In this document: piece after piece, positions 9,279-19,558 of the stretch
How positions within the stretch are numbered: position 1 is the first letter of the stretch
How the letters are laid out: every line of letters begins with the position of its first letter
NCBI GenBank assembly: GCA_028290285.1
Contig: JAQGKD010000005.1
Location: 1-64,000 of the forward strand
Reading direction: 5' to 3'
DNA from: Hyphomicrobiales bacterium
Lineage (GTDB): Bacteria; Pseudomonadota; Alphaproteobacteria; Rhizobiales; Beijerinckiaceae
DNA: 64,000 nt
Notes under the pieces: generated by a model
What the model was told of the DNA's origin: nothing
Database searches by the model: none
Seen by the model: only the letters and a program-made list of their open reading frames with translations
Position numbers and translations under genes: made by a program

Positions 9279-9986
9279 TCAGAATTTGACTGCGAGGCCA
9301 GCAGAGACCGTCTGCATCCTGGCCTGGAATTCATGAGGGTACCAGAAATAGCTGCCCCCGCCCGCAGTCGTATTGCCGTACGTCTTGCCCGAGAAATCGT
9401 AGTAGCGATATTCTGCGCGCGCGATCAGATTGTCGGTGATGGCGTATTCCGCGCCTGCACCGGCGGTCCATCCAGACTGCGTGTCGTGGAACGAAATGAG
9501 TCCCGTGGTCGTCCCGGGTGTATCGTTGATCGTATGATCAACGCCAGCAAAGGCCACACCGCCCGTCGCGAAGACCAAAGCGCGCCCAATTGCATAACCG
9601 AGGCGTCCGCGAACCGACCCGAACCAGTTCATTTTGTTCGAATAAGCGATGCCGCTCGAATCCGTCGAACCGCCCGACACGTTCGCCCAGTTCACATCGC
9701 TTTCCAGACCAGCGACCACATTATTGGAGAACTGGTGATTATAGCCGGCAAAGGCTCCGAAAGTTCCGCCGTTGGTCCGCGTAGCTACTGCATCCGGACC
9801 CACGTCGGTTGTGCGCCCGCGGCCGAACCCGAAGGCTGCCTGCAAACCGCCGTAGGGACCAGTCCAGGCAAAGCCCGAAGCCGGCATGTAGGAAGCCGGG
9901 GCGCCGCGCATTGGCAGATCTGCGGCAACGGCGGAGCCCGCGGTCAAAATCAAAGCCGATGTGAGTAAGAGCTTAGAAAAAAGCAT
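9279..9986 (-). CDS. Outer-membrane beta-barrel protein (Omp25/31-like)
   Basis: 235 residues with a clear signal peptide cleaved at AVA-ADLP. The mature start ADLPMRGAP followed by WTGPYGG is typical of the Hyphomicrobiales Omp25/Omp31/heat-resistant-agglutinin-like family. Alternating strands and a C-terminal Phe (GLAVKF) mark an eight-stranded barrel inserted by the Bam machinery. The RAEYRYYDF segment is a family hallmark. Role is structural or surface; no enzymatic function is expected. Monocistronic, with a terminator downstream and an inverted repeat in the upstream region. Confidence 0.88.
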   Translation of the reverse strand: MLFSKLLLTSALILTAGSAVAADLPMRGAPASYMPASGFAWTGPYGGLQAAFGFGRGRTTDVGPDAVATRTNGGTFGAFAGYNHQFSNNVVAGLESDVNWANVSGGSTDSSGIAYSNKMNWFGSVRGRLGYAIGRALVFATGGVAFAGVDHTINDTPGTTTGLISFHDTQSGWTAGAGAEYAITDNLIARAEYRYYDFSGKTYGNTTAGGGSYFWYPHEFQARMQTVSAGLAVKF

Positions 9987-10046
9987 TTTGCACCCGTTGG
10001 TTTAAGCCAGGCTCTACAGCCGCTTATGCTGCATCTAACATGATTC

Positions 10047-11849
<1,803 letters not shown>

Positions 11850-11878
11850 GGCCGGGCCGTCCCGAACGAGGAAATTGC

Positions 11879-12298
11879 ATGACCATCCAGTCGGTTCTTC
11901 TGCCGGTCTTCGTTCTGGTCCTCCTGACCTTTGTGCTTCTGTTCTGGATGGGCAGGGAGCGGTTCGGGGCGCTTCGGCGCGGGGAGGTAAAAGCCGGCGA
12001 TGTCGGCCTCGGCCAGAATGCTTGGCCGGCACGTCCTGCGCAGTTGAGCCGGTCCTTCCAGAACCAGTTCGAGACGCCGCTGCTCTTTTACGTCCTGGTG
12101 GTGCTGGCGATTATCACCAAAAAGGACGATTTTCTCTTCGTCGTCATGGAATGGCTCTACGTCATCGCGCGCCTCGCGCATGCTGCCATTCACACGACTA
12201 ACAATCGCGTGACATTGCGCTTTCCGGCCTTCCTCGCCGGTGTGCTGATATTGATCGCAATGTGGGTCGTCTTCGCCGTGCGCATTTTTATCCACTGA
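11879..12298 (+). CDS. MAPEG family membrane protein
   Basis: 139 residues with four hydrophobic segments and the MAPEG pattern around NQFETPLLFYVLVVLA and ARLAHAAIHTTNNRVTLRF. The family name comes from eukaryotic membrane proteins of eicosanoid and glutathione metabolism; the bacterial substrates are mostly unknown. GAGGAAATTGC precedes the ATG. It begins 29 bp after guaB and may be cotranscribed. A strong hairpin follows the stop. Confidence 0.85.
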   Translation: MTIQSVLLPVFVLVLLTFVLLFWMGRERFGALRRGEVKAGDVGLGQNAWPARPAQLSRSFQNQFETPLLFYVLVVLAIITKKDDFLFVVMEWLYVIARLAHAAIHTTNNRVTLRFPAFLAGVLILIAMWVVFAVRIFIH

Positions 12299-12305
12299 GC
12301 ACAAT

Positions 12306-12330
12306 CCCGGCGCGCGGAAAGCGCGCCGGG
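12306..12330. terminator. Stem-loop between MAPEG gene and lipoprotein gene
   Basis: CCCGGCGCGC and GCGCGCCGGG form a perfect 10-bp stem with the loop GGAAA, lying between two convergent stop codons. No long T-run is present on either side. Confidence 0.65.
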
Positions 12331-12339
12331 TCATGCGCC

Positions 12340-12501
12340 TCAATAGCGCCGGCCGGTTTCCAGCTGCGTCTTCGCATCGAGCGGCTTGCGCGGCGGTGCA
12401 TCGGGATAGATCGCGGCCTGAGGCGGCGGCGGCGCGGTGGCGCAGCCGGCGATGGAGAGCGTGAGAAGGGCTGCCGCGAGAGCGGGGGCTAGGCTTTTCA
12501 T
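12340..12501 (-). CDS. Small lipoprotein (53 aa)
   Basis: A short lipoprotein, found inside a much longer spurious frame. The start is the ATG at 12501, preceded by GGGA. The signal sequence ends in a lipobox LSIAGC with the lipidated Cys at residue 20. The mature part is Pro-rich (ATAPPPPQAA, PDAPPRKP) and ends RRY. It would be anchored to the inner or outer membrane facing the periplasm. No known function; similar tiny lipoproteins are common near rsmB in related genomes, but this is a recollection rather than a search. Confidence 0.72.
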   Translation of the reverse strand: MKSLAPALAAALLTLSIAGCATAPPPPQAAIYPDAPPRKPLDAKTQLETGRRY

Positions 12502-12612
12502 TTTGTCATTCCCAAAGCATCTGTTGTAACCCGCCGTCATGTGTGGAACGACGCATGCAGAGAGTGTCGGCGCCTCGTGTCGCCGGTGTGTCCCCAATAT
12601 GGCTAAGCTTAG

Positions 12613-13905
12613 ATGACCCCTTCCGCCCGTATCAGTGCTGCGATTGAAATTATGGCCGACATCGCGGAGCGGCGCCGGCCGGCCGCCGATTCCCTGAAGG
12701 ATTGGGGCCTCGGCCACCGCTTCGCAGGGTCCAAGGACCGGGCCTCGATCGCCAGCCACGTCTATGACGCCCTGCGCGTTCGTTCGTCGGCCGCCTGGAT
12801 CATGGGCGTCGAGACGCCCCGAGCCATCGTGCTTGGCTCGCTGCGCCAGATCCGCGGCCTCGGCGTGGAGGAGATCGGCGCGCTCTGCACGGGCGAGACC
12901 CATGCCCCCTTCAAGCTGACCGAGGAAGAGGAAGCGCGACTGCGCGACGCCTCGCTCGACAATGCGCCCGATCATGTGCGCGGCGACTATCCGGAATGGC
13001 TGGCCGAGCATTTCGCCGCCGCCTTCGGCGATCACGCCGTGGCGGAGGGCAGGGCGCTCGCGGATCGCGCGCCGGTCGACCTTCGCGTCAACCGCCTCAA
13101 GGGCGACCGCGACAAGGCGATCAAGATGCTCGCCCACCTCGAGCCCGAGCCGACGCCCCTCTCGCCGCTCGGCCTGCGCCTCAAGACAAGCGCCGACGGT
13201 CGCGGCCCCTCGCTGTCCGCCGAATCTGCCTACACGCGCGGCTTCGTGGAGATCCAGGACGAAGGTTCGCAGCTTGCGAGCCTGATCGCTGGCGCCAAGC
13301 CGGGCATGCAGGTGCTCGATCTCTGCGCGGGCGGCGGCGGCAAGACGCTCGCACTGGCCGCCGAGATGGACAACAAGGGCCAGATCTACGCAACTGACAG
13401 CGACGGGCGGCGGTTGATGCCGATTTATGCGAGGCTGGATCGCGCCAACGTCCGCAACGTGCAGGTCCGGGCGCCCAAGGGGACGACGGACATCCTCGCC
13501 GATTGCGTGAAGCGCTGCGATCTCGTCCTCGTCGATGCGCCCTGCACGGGCACGGGCACCTGGCGCCGCAACCCCGACGCCAAATGGCGCACGCGGCCGG
13601 GCGCCTTGACTCAACGTCAGAGCGAACAGGACGAAGTTCTTGAAAGGGCAGAGAAATACGTCAAGCAGGGCGGTGTGCTGGCTTACGTGACGTGTTCACT
13701 GCTTCGCGTGGAGAATGAAGACCGGATCGACGCGTTCCTGAGCGCCCATGCCGATTTCCTGCCCCTCGACGCCGCCCATATCGCGCGTCGCGCCGGGCTG
13801 CCGGAGCTGGCGGAACATGCTTCGCCTCACGGGGCAGGCCTGCGCCTGTCACCCCGGACCAGCGGCACGGATGGCTTCTACATCGCGCTCTTGCTGCGGT
13901 CCTGA
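12613..13905 (+). CDS. rsmB: 16S rRNA m5C methyltransferase, RsmB/NOP family
   Basis: 430 residues. The RsmB family methylates C967 of 16S rRNA. The SAM site is VLDLCAGGGGKTLALAA. The acid/general-base loop is VDAPCTGTGTWRRNPDAKW, containing the first Cys, and the nucleophilic Cys is in VTCSLLRVEN (near residue 361). The N-terminal domain is a reduced NusB-like helical region. The role in this organism is assigned by family; a sister RsmF-like specificity is not excluded. Confidence 0.9.
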   Translation: MTPSARISAAIEIMADIAERRRPAADSLKDWGLGHRFAGSKDRASIASHVYDALRVRSSAAWIMGVETPRAIVLGSLRQIRGLGVEEIGALCTGETHAPFKLTEEEEARLRDASLDNAPDHVRGDYPEWLAEHFAAAFGDHAVAEGRALADRAPVDLRVNRLKGDRDKAIKMLAHLEPEPTPLSPLGLRLKTSADGRGPSLSAESAYTRGFVEIQDEGSQLASLIAGAKPGMQVLDLCAGGGGKTLALAAEMDNKGQIYATDSDGRRLMPIYARLDRANVRNVQVRAPKGTTDILADCVKRCDLVLVDAPCTGTGTWRRNPDAKWRTRPGALTQRQSEQDEVLERAEKYVKQGGVLAYVTCSLLRVENEDRIDAFLSAHADFLPLDAAHIARRAGLPELAEHASPHGAGLRLSPRTSGTDGFYIALLLRS

Positions 13906-14090
13906 GAGCGGACGGGGGCAGGAGACGGACGCGGCACATTGTCGATGAGGGTCATGGCCTCCTTGAGCAGGCGCATGACCCGCACCCGCGCCGGCCGAAC
14001 GAGGCCACGGCGCATAGGCTCCTGCGGCTGGTCGTCGATGCCCTCCGAAAAAAGCGTGCCGATCTGCGTGACGCGAATTTTGTGGATCAT
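13878..14090 (-). CDS. Hypothetical protein (70 aa)
   Basis: Small frame convergent with rsmB, overlapping its last 28 bases. The ATG follows AGAGGAAAGCTC, a good ribosome site, but that site is itself one arm of a large hairpin. The sequence is rich in Arg and Pro at the C-terminus, with a hydrophobic middle (VMRLLKEAMTLIDNV). No recognised domain. Codon choice looks like its neighbours. The plus-strand frames over the same bases look worse. Uncertain. Confidence 0.4.
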   Translation of the reverse strand: MIHKIRVTQIGTLFSEGIDDQPQEPMRRGLVRPARVRVMRLLKEAMTLIDNVPRPSPAPVRSQDRSKSAM

Positions 14091-14091
14091 G

Positions 14092-14135
14092 AGCTTTCCT
14101 CTCGCCGGGGGCTTTCGCCCGGCGAGAGGAAAGCT
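14092..14135. repeat. 18-bp perfect hairpin sequence
   Basis: AGCTTTCCTCTCGCCGGG at 14092-14109 is perfectly repeated in inverted form at 14118-14135 around an 8-nt loop. It lies between the 70-aa frame and guaA. It could be a terminator reading leftward, the leader of the small gene (its ribosome site is inside one arm), or a palindromic dispersed repeat. Confidence 0.8.
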
Positions 14136-14339
14136 AGCTTGCCGCCACTTGCGGGCGGTTCAATCCATTCATTCAAATGCGCGGTAAAACCGTCGATTTT
14201 CAACGTTGTGACGAGGTCATTCGGAGTGATGCCGCAGAGCGCAAAGATCGCCAGCGCGGCCACTACCTGCACCTCACGGGTTGCGCCGGGACGCCGCTTG
14301 GCCTAATCCGGCTTTTTACGCGCAGGACTCCAAAGCTCC

Positions 14340-15938
14340 ATGGCCGCACAAGATCTTCACAGCGAAATCGTCAGCCACCACGACAAGGTTCTCATTGTCG
14401 ATTTCGGCTCGCAGGTGACCCAGCTCATTGCCCGCCGCGTGCGCGAGGCGGGGGTCTATTGCGAAATCGCACCCTTCCAGTCGGCCGAAAAGGCCTTCGC
14501 TGAGCTTCAGCCCAAGGCTGTGATCCTGTCGGGCGGTCCCTGCTCGGTGACCGAGGAGGGTTCGCCCCGCGCGCCAAAGGCGATTTTCGACGCCGGCATT
14601 CCGGTGCTGGGCATCTGCTATGGCGAGCAGGTCATGGCCGAGCAACTCGGCGGCAAGGTCGAGGCGGGACATCATCGCGAATTCGGCCGTGCCGACATCG
14701 AGGTGATCGAGAAATCGGCGCTCTTCGATGGCGTCTGGGACACGGGCTGCCGCTATCCCGTCTGGATGAGCCACGGTGACCGCGTCACGCGCCTGCCGGA
14801 CGGTTTCAAGCGCATCGCCATGTCCGAGAACGCGCCGCTCGCCGCCATCGCCGACGAGTCGCGCCGCTATTTCGGCGTGCAATTCCACCTCGAAGTCGTG
14901 CACACGCCAGACGGCGCCCGGCTGATTTCAAATTTCGTGCACAAGGTCGCGGGCCTCAAGCGCGACTGGACGATGGCTGCCTTCCGTCAGGAGGCGGTTG
15001 CCTCCATCCGCGCACAGGTGGGCTCCGCCCGCGTGCTCTGCGGCCTCTCCGGCGGCGTCGATTCCGCTGTCGCGGCCGTGCTCATCCACGAGGCCATCGG
15101 CGATCAGCTGACCTGCGTTTTCGTCGACCACGGCCTGCTGCGCATGGGCGAGGCCCAGGAAGTCGTAAAACTGTTCCGCGACACCTACAACATCCCGCTC
15201 GTCCACGTGGACGCCGAGGAGCTGTTCCTGCGGGAACTCGACGGCGTCAGCGATCCCGAGCAGAAGCGCAAGACCATTGGCCGCCTCTTCATCGACGTCT
15301 TCGACGCCGAGGCCAAGAAGATCGCCTCGGACGGCAAGGGTGCGCCGGAATTCCTGGCGCAGGGCACGCTGTACCCCGATGTGATCGAGAGCGTCTCCTT
15401 CACGGGCGGCCCCTCGGTGACGATCAAGTCGCACCACAATGTCGGCGGTTTGCCCGCGCGCATGAACATGAAGCTGGTCGAGCCGCTGCGCGAACTCTTC
15501 AAGGACGAAGTGCGTGCGCTGGGCCGTGAACTCGGCCTCCCCGAAGCCTTCGTCGGCCGCCACCCCTTCCCGGGGCCGGGTCTCGCGATCCGCATTCCCG
15601 GCGCGATCACGCACGAGAAGCTGGAGATCCTGCGCAAGGCCGACGCCGTCTATCTCGACGAGATCCGCAAGGCAGGCCTCTACGACCAGATCTGGCAGGC
15701 TTTTGCCGTGCTGCTGCCGGTCCGCACAGTCGGCGTGATGGGCGACGGCCGCACCTACGACCACGTCTGCGCGCTGCGCGCCGTGACCTCGGTCGACGGC
15801 ATGACGGCGGATTTCTTCCCCTACGACATGAATTTCCTCGGCCGTGCAGCAACGCGCATCATCAACGAGGTGCGCGGTATTAATCGCGTGGTCTACGACG
15901 TGACCAGCAAGCCGCCGGGAACGATCGAGTGGGAGTAA
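14340..15938 (+). CDS. guaA: GMP synthase (glutamine-hydrolysing)
   Basis: Amidates XMP to GMP. 532 residues. The N-terminal class I glutaminase domain has nucleophile Cys in GICYGEQ (near residue 93) and the His/Glu pair in [11 protein letters not shown]. The ATP pyrophosphatase loop is [12 protein letters not shown] (near 237). The C-terminal dimerisation domain ends [10 protein letters not shown]. The last codons (GAGTGGGAGTAA) are the attachment site of the downstream island. The same core with TGA is found at the island's far end, so integration has kept the protein end intact but replaced the original stop and downstream region. Confidence 0.97.
   Translation: MAAQDLHSEIVSHHDKVLIVDFGSQVTQLIARRVREAGVYCEIAPFQSAEKAFAELQPKAVILSGGPCSVTEEGSPRAPKAIFDAGIPVLGICYGEQVMAEQLGGKVEAGHHREFGRADIEVIEKSALFDGVWDTGCRYPVWMSHGDRVTRLPDGFKRIAMSENAPLAAIADESRRYFGVQFHLEVVHTPDGARLISNFVHKVAGLKRDWTMAAFRQEAVASIRAQVGSARVLCGLSGGVDSAVAAVLIHEAIGDQLTCVFVDHGLLRMGEAQEVVKLFRDTYNIPLVHVDAEELFLRELDGVSDPEQKRKTIGRLFIDVFDAEAKKIASDGKGAPEFLAQGTLYPDVIESVSFTGGPSVTIKSHHNVGGLPARMNMKLVEPLRELFKDEVRALGRELGLPEAFVGRHPFPGPGLAIRIPGAITHEKLEILRKADAVYLDEIRKAGLYDQIWQAFAVLLPVRTVGVMGDGRTYDHVCALRAVTSVDGMTADFFPYDMNFLGRAATRIINEVRGINRVVYDVTSKPPGTIEWE
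15927..15936 (+). repeat. attL core (direct repeat copy 1)
   Basis: GAGTGGGAGT forms the codons Glu-Trp-Glu plus the first base of the stop of guaA. Widened, ATCGAGTGGGAGTAA here matches ATTGAGTGGGAGTGA at the far end in 13 of 15 positions. Confidence 0.85.
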
Positions 15939-15948
15939 TAACGTTGCA

Positions 15949-15974
15949 AAAAGTCCTTATTTTTCAGGGCTTTT
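15949..15974 (+). terminator. guaA terminator supplied by the island
   Basis: AAAAGTCCT and AGGGCTTTT form a 9-bp stem with one G-T pair and an 8-base loop, followed by ATGTTT. It starts 11 bp after the guaA stop and lies inside the island, so the element appears to bring its own terminator for the host gene. Confidence 0.6.
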
Positions 15975-16086
15975 ATGTTTCTAACAACGTTACTAAGGCT
16001 GTTGTAGTTTTTTGAAATGGGCATAAGATCAAGGGCTTCTGCAAGGTGGCAATCACGCCACCTTCGAAGTTTGGTTTCGACTGGAA

Positions 16087-17322
16087 ATGAGTAAGCCCGA
16101 GAGCAAGAAAGACCCGTGGTTCTATGACGTTCATGAGTTCTTTCCGGGAGTAATGATCGGAAAGACAAGAAATTCTGGCGGAAATTGGTATTACCGGTAT
16201 TGGGTTACCGGCGAAGGAAAATATCAATCCAAGTCTCTGAAGACGAAGAACAGGGCGGTTGCGTTGGCGGCGGCAGAAGAAATCTATTTCGATACTCGGA
16301 ATAGACCGCGCAAAGGTGAGAAAATATTTTCGAATACTGTCGATGAGCTTTGTGACTGGTATTTGGAAGAGCGCCGACGTGATGTTGGTAAGAAGCTTAT
16401 AACGCCGGGCCGTTTGGTTACGATTAGAAGTCAACTTGTGGCGTTACGGAAATTTCTGGGGCCCAAGGTCAAGGTGTCGCAGATCACTGCGCAGAAATTC
16501 CTCGGATATACAGAATTCCGCCTAGCTAAAGCGTCGCTTCATACGATCAAAAACGAAAGATCGACCATTTCTAGTGTATTCAAATTGGCTCTGAAGCACG
16601 GGAAAATTTCGCATGAGCAGCTCCCGGAATGGGAAAAGCTCAAAAGGATGGAGGAACCCCGCCGTGACTCGTTCACCGTGCTAGAGTATCAGCAACTATA
16701 TCGTCAAATCCGTTATTGGGCGGTAGAAGGTGAAGGTGACGATGAGAAGTTCTTACGAGAGTTGATCCGGGATTTTGTGCTTATTTGTGCAAATACTGGG
16801 CTGAGATACGGCGAGGCACGAAGTTTGCGATGGAGGCATGTCCGTAACATACATATCGAAAAAGCTGCACCAAAGACGGTGGCGGTCGAGCTTTTTCTTA
16901 CGTCTGATATCACTAAGACTGACAAAAGCAGGACTGTTGTTGGATTGGGTGGGCAACATTTCCAGCGTCGGAAGAAAAGTGCGGTTTTTACGAAGCCAGA
17001 CGACTTTGTTTTCTGTGTGCGGGAAGGCATTGAGTTGTCTAAGAGGCAACTCTATTCGCAATGGAAGAGTATGATGGATTTTGTGGGACTTGGGGATAGA
17101 AAACGGCTTACTTACTACAGCCTCCGGCATACATATGCGACATTTCGTATCGTTAGGGGAAAAGTCCATCCGCAAGTGTTGGCTCAAAACATGGGATGTT
17201 CAGTCAATTTTCTCGAGAAGCATTACGCCCACGTCAAGACAGAAGAAATGATTCGAGAATTGACTAGAACGGATTCAAAAGACGAAGGATTATACGATTT
17301 CCTGCAAATAAATTTGGAGTAA
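16087..17322 (+). CDS. Tyrosine site-specific integrase
   Basis: 411-residue integrase that would insert and excise the island at guaA. An N-terminal arm-binding region (YYRYWVTGEGKYQSKSLKTK) is followed by a SAM-like core-binding domain (about 85-180) and the catalytic domain. Catalytic residues seen are Arg240 in TGLRYGEA, Arg347 in YYSLRHTYAT, and the nucleophile Tyr380 in EKHYAHV. The usual first His of box II is Tyr344, and the late His/Trp is Cys in NMGCS, variations seen in alphaproteobacterial phage-type integrases. Low GC matches the rest of the island. It is intact and probably functional. Confidence 0.92.
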   Translation: MSKPESKKDPWFYDVHEFFPGVMIGKTRNSGGNWYYRYWVTGEGKYQSKSLKTKNRAVALAAAEEIYFDTRNRPRKGEKIFSNTVDELCDWYLEERRRDVGKKLITPGRLVTIRSQLVALRKFLGPKVKVSQITAQKFLGYTEFRLAKASLHTIKNERSTISSVFKLALKHGKISHEQLPEWEKLKRMEEPRRDSFTVLEYQQLYRQIRYWAVEGEGDDEKFLRELIRDFVLICANTGLRYGEARSLRWRHVRNIHIEKAAPKTVAVELFLTSDITKTDKSRTVVGLGGQHFQRRKKSAVFTKPDDFVFCVREGIELSKRQLYSQWKSMMDFVGLGDRKRLTYYSLRHTYATFRIVRGKVHPQVLAQNMGCSVNFLEKHYAHVKTEEMIRELTRTDSKDEGLYDFLQINLE

Positions 17323-17365
17323 TTGGAGATAATAAAAAATAACCAGCACGATTCGAGGGTTTGTT

Positions 17366-18100
17366 ATGCAGATAATACAATCTAGATACACAAGAAAACG
17401 GCTAAGCGCTTTGAGTAAGCAAAAGCTCGTTAGCTATGTACTTGCTGGGCAACTTAGTAATGAGCTTGGGATGCTTTCCAACAACCTTCTTGCGTCACAG
17501 AACACACTGAAAAACAGCACATTTACTCCGGAAGAACACGCAGCAATCACCCAGATCGTATTTTACCTAAAGCTATTGGCTGGTAAATTACATGAAGGTG
17601 GCCGTTTCATAATAGGTCACGTTGCGCCACTGGTCATTGGAAAGCACAAATCAGCTCCAGAAAGTATTAGGCAAGAATATATAAAGCTTTGTAAAATAAA
17701 AAATGGAGCAGCGAGTAAATTTGCTAGGCTCAGGAAAGAATTCGCCTTCCACATCGACGGAAATCCCATAATTGAAAATGTTGAAAAGCTAGATGAAGAT
17801 GAGACATTATTTGATTATATAAGTCTTGAAAACTCATCTAACAACCTTTTCTTTTCGTCTGAAGTTATTTCATTCCATGCTTTGCTTGGGGTAACTCCGG
17901 AAGGCACTCAAGATGCGATTATAAAACTGATTGATGAAGTAATGTCTAATGTTGTTGCGTATAAGGCATTTTTATCTTCGCATCGTATTTGGATCGAAAC
18001 CGAGTTTCTCGGGGATAATTACGAACTTGAACCGTTTGAAAGGCAGAACGCACCTAAGCGGGTCGGTTCATTCATGCCGTTCTTCCATGAGGTTGATTAG
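17366..18100 (+). CDS. Unknown island protein with a HEPN-like RxxxxxH motif
   Basis: 244 residues, mostly alpha-helical by composition, no signal peptide or membrane segment. GAGGG upstream supports the ATG at 17366. I do not recognise a family. One local pattern, RKEFAFH (Arg123 to His129), resembles the R-x4-6-H active site of HEPN ribonucleases, which are common in defence and toxin systems, but one motif is weak evidence. The C-terminal part is acidic and ends PFFHEVD. It overlaps the convergent serine recombinase by 4 bp. It is the most likely cargo gene of the island. Confidence 0.6.
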   Translation: MQIIQSRYTRKRLSALSKQKLVSYVLAGQLSNELGMLSNNLLASQNTLKNSTFTPEEHAAITQIVFYLKLLAGKLHEGGRFIIGHVAPLVIGKHKSAPESIRQEYIKLCKIKNGAASKFARLRKEFAFHIDGNPIIENVEKLDEDETLFDYISLENSSNNLFFSSEVISFHALLGVTPEGTQDAIIKLIDEVMSNVVAYKAFLSSHRIWIETEFLGDNYELEPFERQNAPKRVGSFMPFFHEVD

Positions 18101-18648
18101 GCTTGCGCCAGCGCCCGATAGACGCTTGCCACCGATATCCCGATCTTTGAAGCGATATCCATCGGCTTCACACCCTTCGCCCGCAGGTCCAAGACTTCCC
18201 CGGCCCGCAGTCGTGCTGTCGGCTTGCGGCCCTTGTATCGGCCTTCTGCCTTGGCTTTCTTGATGCCTTCACGTTGTCTTTCCAGAAGCAATTCCCGTTC
18301 GAACTGCGCAACCGACGACAATACGTTCAGCATCAGGGTGCCGGTGGGTGTGGATGTGTCGAGGTTCATTGCCAACACCCGTAAGCCGACCCCCTTCTTG
18401 GCCAGCCGGTCGGATATGGCGATGAAATCGGCCACAGAACGGCACAGGCGGTCGAGTTTTGTTACGACCAGCACATCCCCATTCCGGACGAACTCTATGG
18501 CCTGTTGAAGCTCTGGACGGCTCCTGGCCACCGCTGAAACTTGTTCTTGATAGATAGGGTCACAGCCCGCCTTCTTCAGTTCAGCAAGTTGGGCTTCATA
18601 TCCGGCAATCTGGTCCGCAGTGCTTGTTCTGGCATAACCGATCATCAT
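18097..18648 (-). CDS. Serine recombinase (resolvase/invertase family)
   Basis: 183 residues. The N-terminal catalytic domain begins IGYARTSTADQ with nucleophile Ser9. YQEQVSAVARSRPEL, VTKLDRLCRS and SSVAQFERELLLERQREG are the usual resolvase blocks. A C-terminal helix-turn-helix (PMDIASKIGISVASVYRAL) binds DNA. The ATG at 18648 has an AGGAAG site 7 bases upstream; a TTG start 7 codons earlier is less likely. GC content is higher than in the neighbouring unknown genes, so it may have come separately. It could resolve or invert island DNA. Confidence 0.88.
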   Translation of the reverse strand: MMIGYARTSTADQIAGYEAQLAELKKAGCDPIYQEQVSAVARSRPELQQAIEFVRNGDVLVVTKLDRLCRSVADFIAISDRLAKKGVGLRVLAMNLDTSTPTGTLMLNVLSSVAQFERELLLERQREGIKKAKAEGRYKGRKPTARLRAGEVLDLRAKGVKPMDIASKIGISVASVYRALAQA

Positions 18649-18698
18649 GGCGTGCTTCCTGCTTATCAATAGAATCTAAGATGCTGTGACAAGATTCG

Positions 18699-18777
18699 CA
18701 AGAGGGAGCTTTTTTGACCCTCTTGAGAAGCATTCCGCCCGTCGCACTGGGGTAATCCCTAGTGCGAGGGGGGGCGG
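18699..18777. repeat. Two adjacent hairpins upstream of the serine recombinase
   Basis: CAAGAGGG (18699-18706) pairs with CCCTCTTG (18718-18725). Immediately next, CCGCCC-N-TCGCACT pairs with AGTGCGA-N4-GGGCGG across 18735-18777, with extra pairing inside. They lie between the recombinase start and its decayed relative. Paired symmetrical sites here could be recombinase binding sites (res-like) or terminators. Confidence 0.45.
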
Positions 18778-18780
18778 TCT

Positions 18781-19016
18781 GTGCCGAATTCGGAACCAAT
18801 TTGCGAAAAGAACGGCAGGCCGACGGAAAGGCTAAGGCTAAGGCTAAGGCTAAGGCTAAGGCAAGCGGCGTTTACAAGGGCCGCAAGCCGTCAATCAAGG
18901 TCGATGCCGTCAGAGACCTTCAATCAAAGGGCAAGGGTGCTACCGAAATCGCCATGGCGCTGGGAATTGGTCGTGCCAGCGTTTATCGGGTGCTTGGTCT
19001 CGAAAATCGGCCATGA
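18781..19016 (+). pseudogene. Serine recombinase remnant (C-terminal part only)
   Basis: The plus-strand frame keeps only the end of a resolvase: NLRKERQADGKAKAK, then SGVYKGRKPSIK, then the helix-turn-helix GATEIAMALGIGRASVYRVL. The whole catalytic domain is missing. In intact relatives the linker reads like ERQxEGIAKAKAxGVYKGR; here it is stretched by five GCTAAG hexamers (18831-18860) into an Ala-Lys run. A GTG at 18781 or ATG upstream could start a 70-85 aa DNA-binding peptide, but it looks like decay. It differs in sequence from the intact recombinase next door, so it is not a simple duplicate. Confidence 0.75.
18831..18860 (+). repeat. Tandem hexanucleotide (GCTAAG)5
   Basis: Five exact copies of GCTAAG coding for alternating Ala-Lys inside the recombinase remnant. 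It could have expanded by slippage of the normal AKAKA linker. Confidence 0.9.
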
Positions 19017-19150
19017 GCCCCAAAGGCAGCACACCCGCCAGAGAACGACTTGACCTTTGCTGTCAAACAACGCATTTTTTGAATTGAAGGTTACGGCTTT
19101 AGAAACTTTCAATTCGGACTTACGGACAGCTTTTATGCGGAGGCGTTGTG

Positions 19151-19534
19151 ATGATGGATTTTTATTTGGAGCTGGGATGCGGCGCATCTGGCGAGAAGTT
19201 CCTGCGGGTGCATGTTGCGCAGATCATGGCGTCCAGTCTCGACGACGCCATCTGGAAAGCGCAGAACGTCATCGCAAGCGTTTCAGAATTCATTTCGCCG
19301 ACGCTCGTTCTCTTGTTCAATGGTTCGGCGATGCTTGTCTGGTCGCAAGTTCGCTACAGGGCGGACACTGGCGACGGTCTAAATCGTCGACGAATTCCTG
19401 TAACACTCGGGGAATGCAAAATGTACAGGCAACGAGTTGCTGGCTCGCAAATCCTCATCCAACAGTTCAGGAAAATTCCCTTCTTTATCAAAGACAGTCC
19501 CTTGTCGCCCGATCCTAGAATATTATTGGAATAA
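19151..19534 (+). CDS. Hypothetical island protein (127 aa)
   Basis: The ATG at 19151 has GGAGG 7 bases upstream. The sequence starts MMDFYLELGCG and contains a hydrophobic stretch (ISPTLVLLFNGSAMLVW) that might be buried or membrane-associated. No recognised family. An overlapping frame at 19057-19518 looks worse (Arg/Cys-rich, no ribosome site). It lies between the recombinase remnant and the HUH protein. Confidence 0.5.
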   Translation: MMDFYLELGCGASGEKFLRVHVAQIMASSLDDAIWKAQNVIASVSEFISPTLVLLFNGSAMLVWSQVRYRADTGDGLNRRRIPVTLGECKMYRQRVAGSQILIQQFRKIPFFIKDSPLSPDPRILLE

Positions 19535-19558
19535 AAAAATATTTTATCGAAATTCAAA

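Noticed and set aside
12340-13614. 424-codon minus frame through rsmB
   Set aside because: Only its last 53 codons (the lipoprotein) are real; the rest is antisense shadow.
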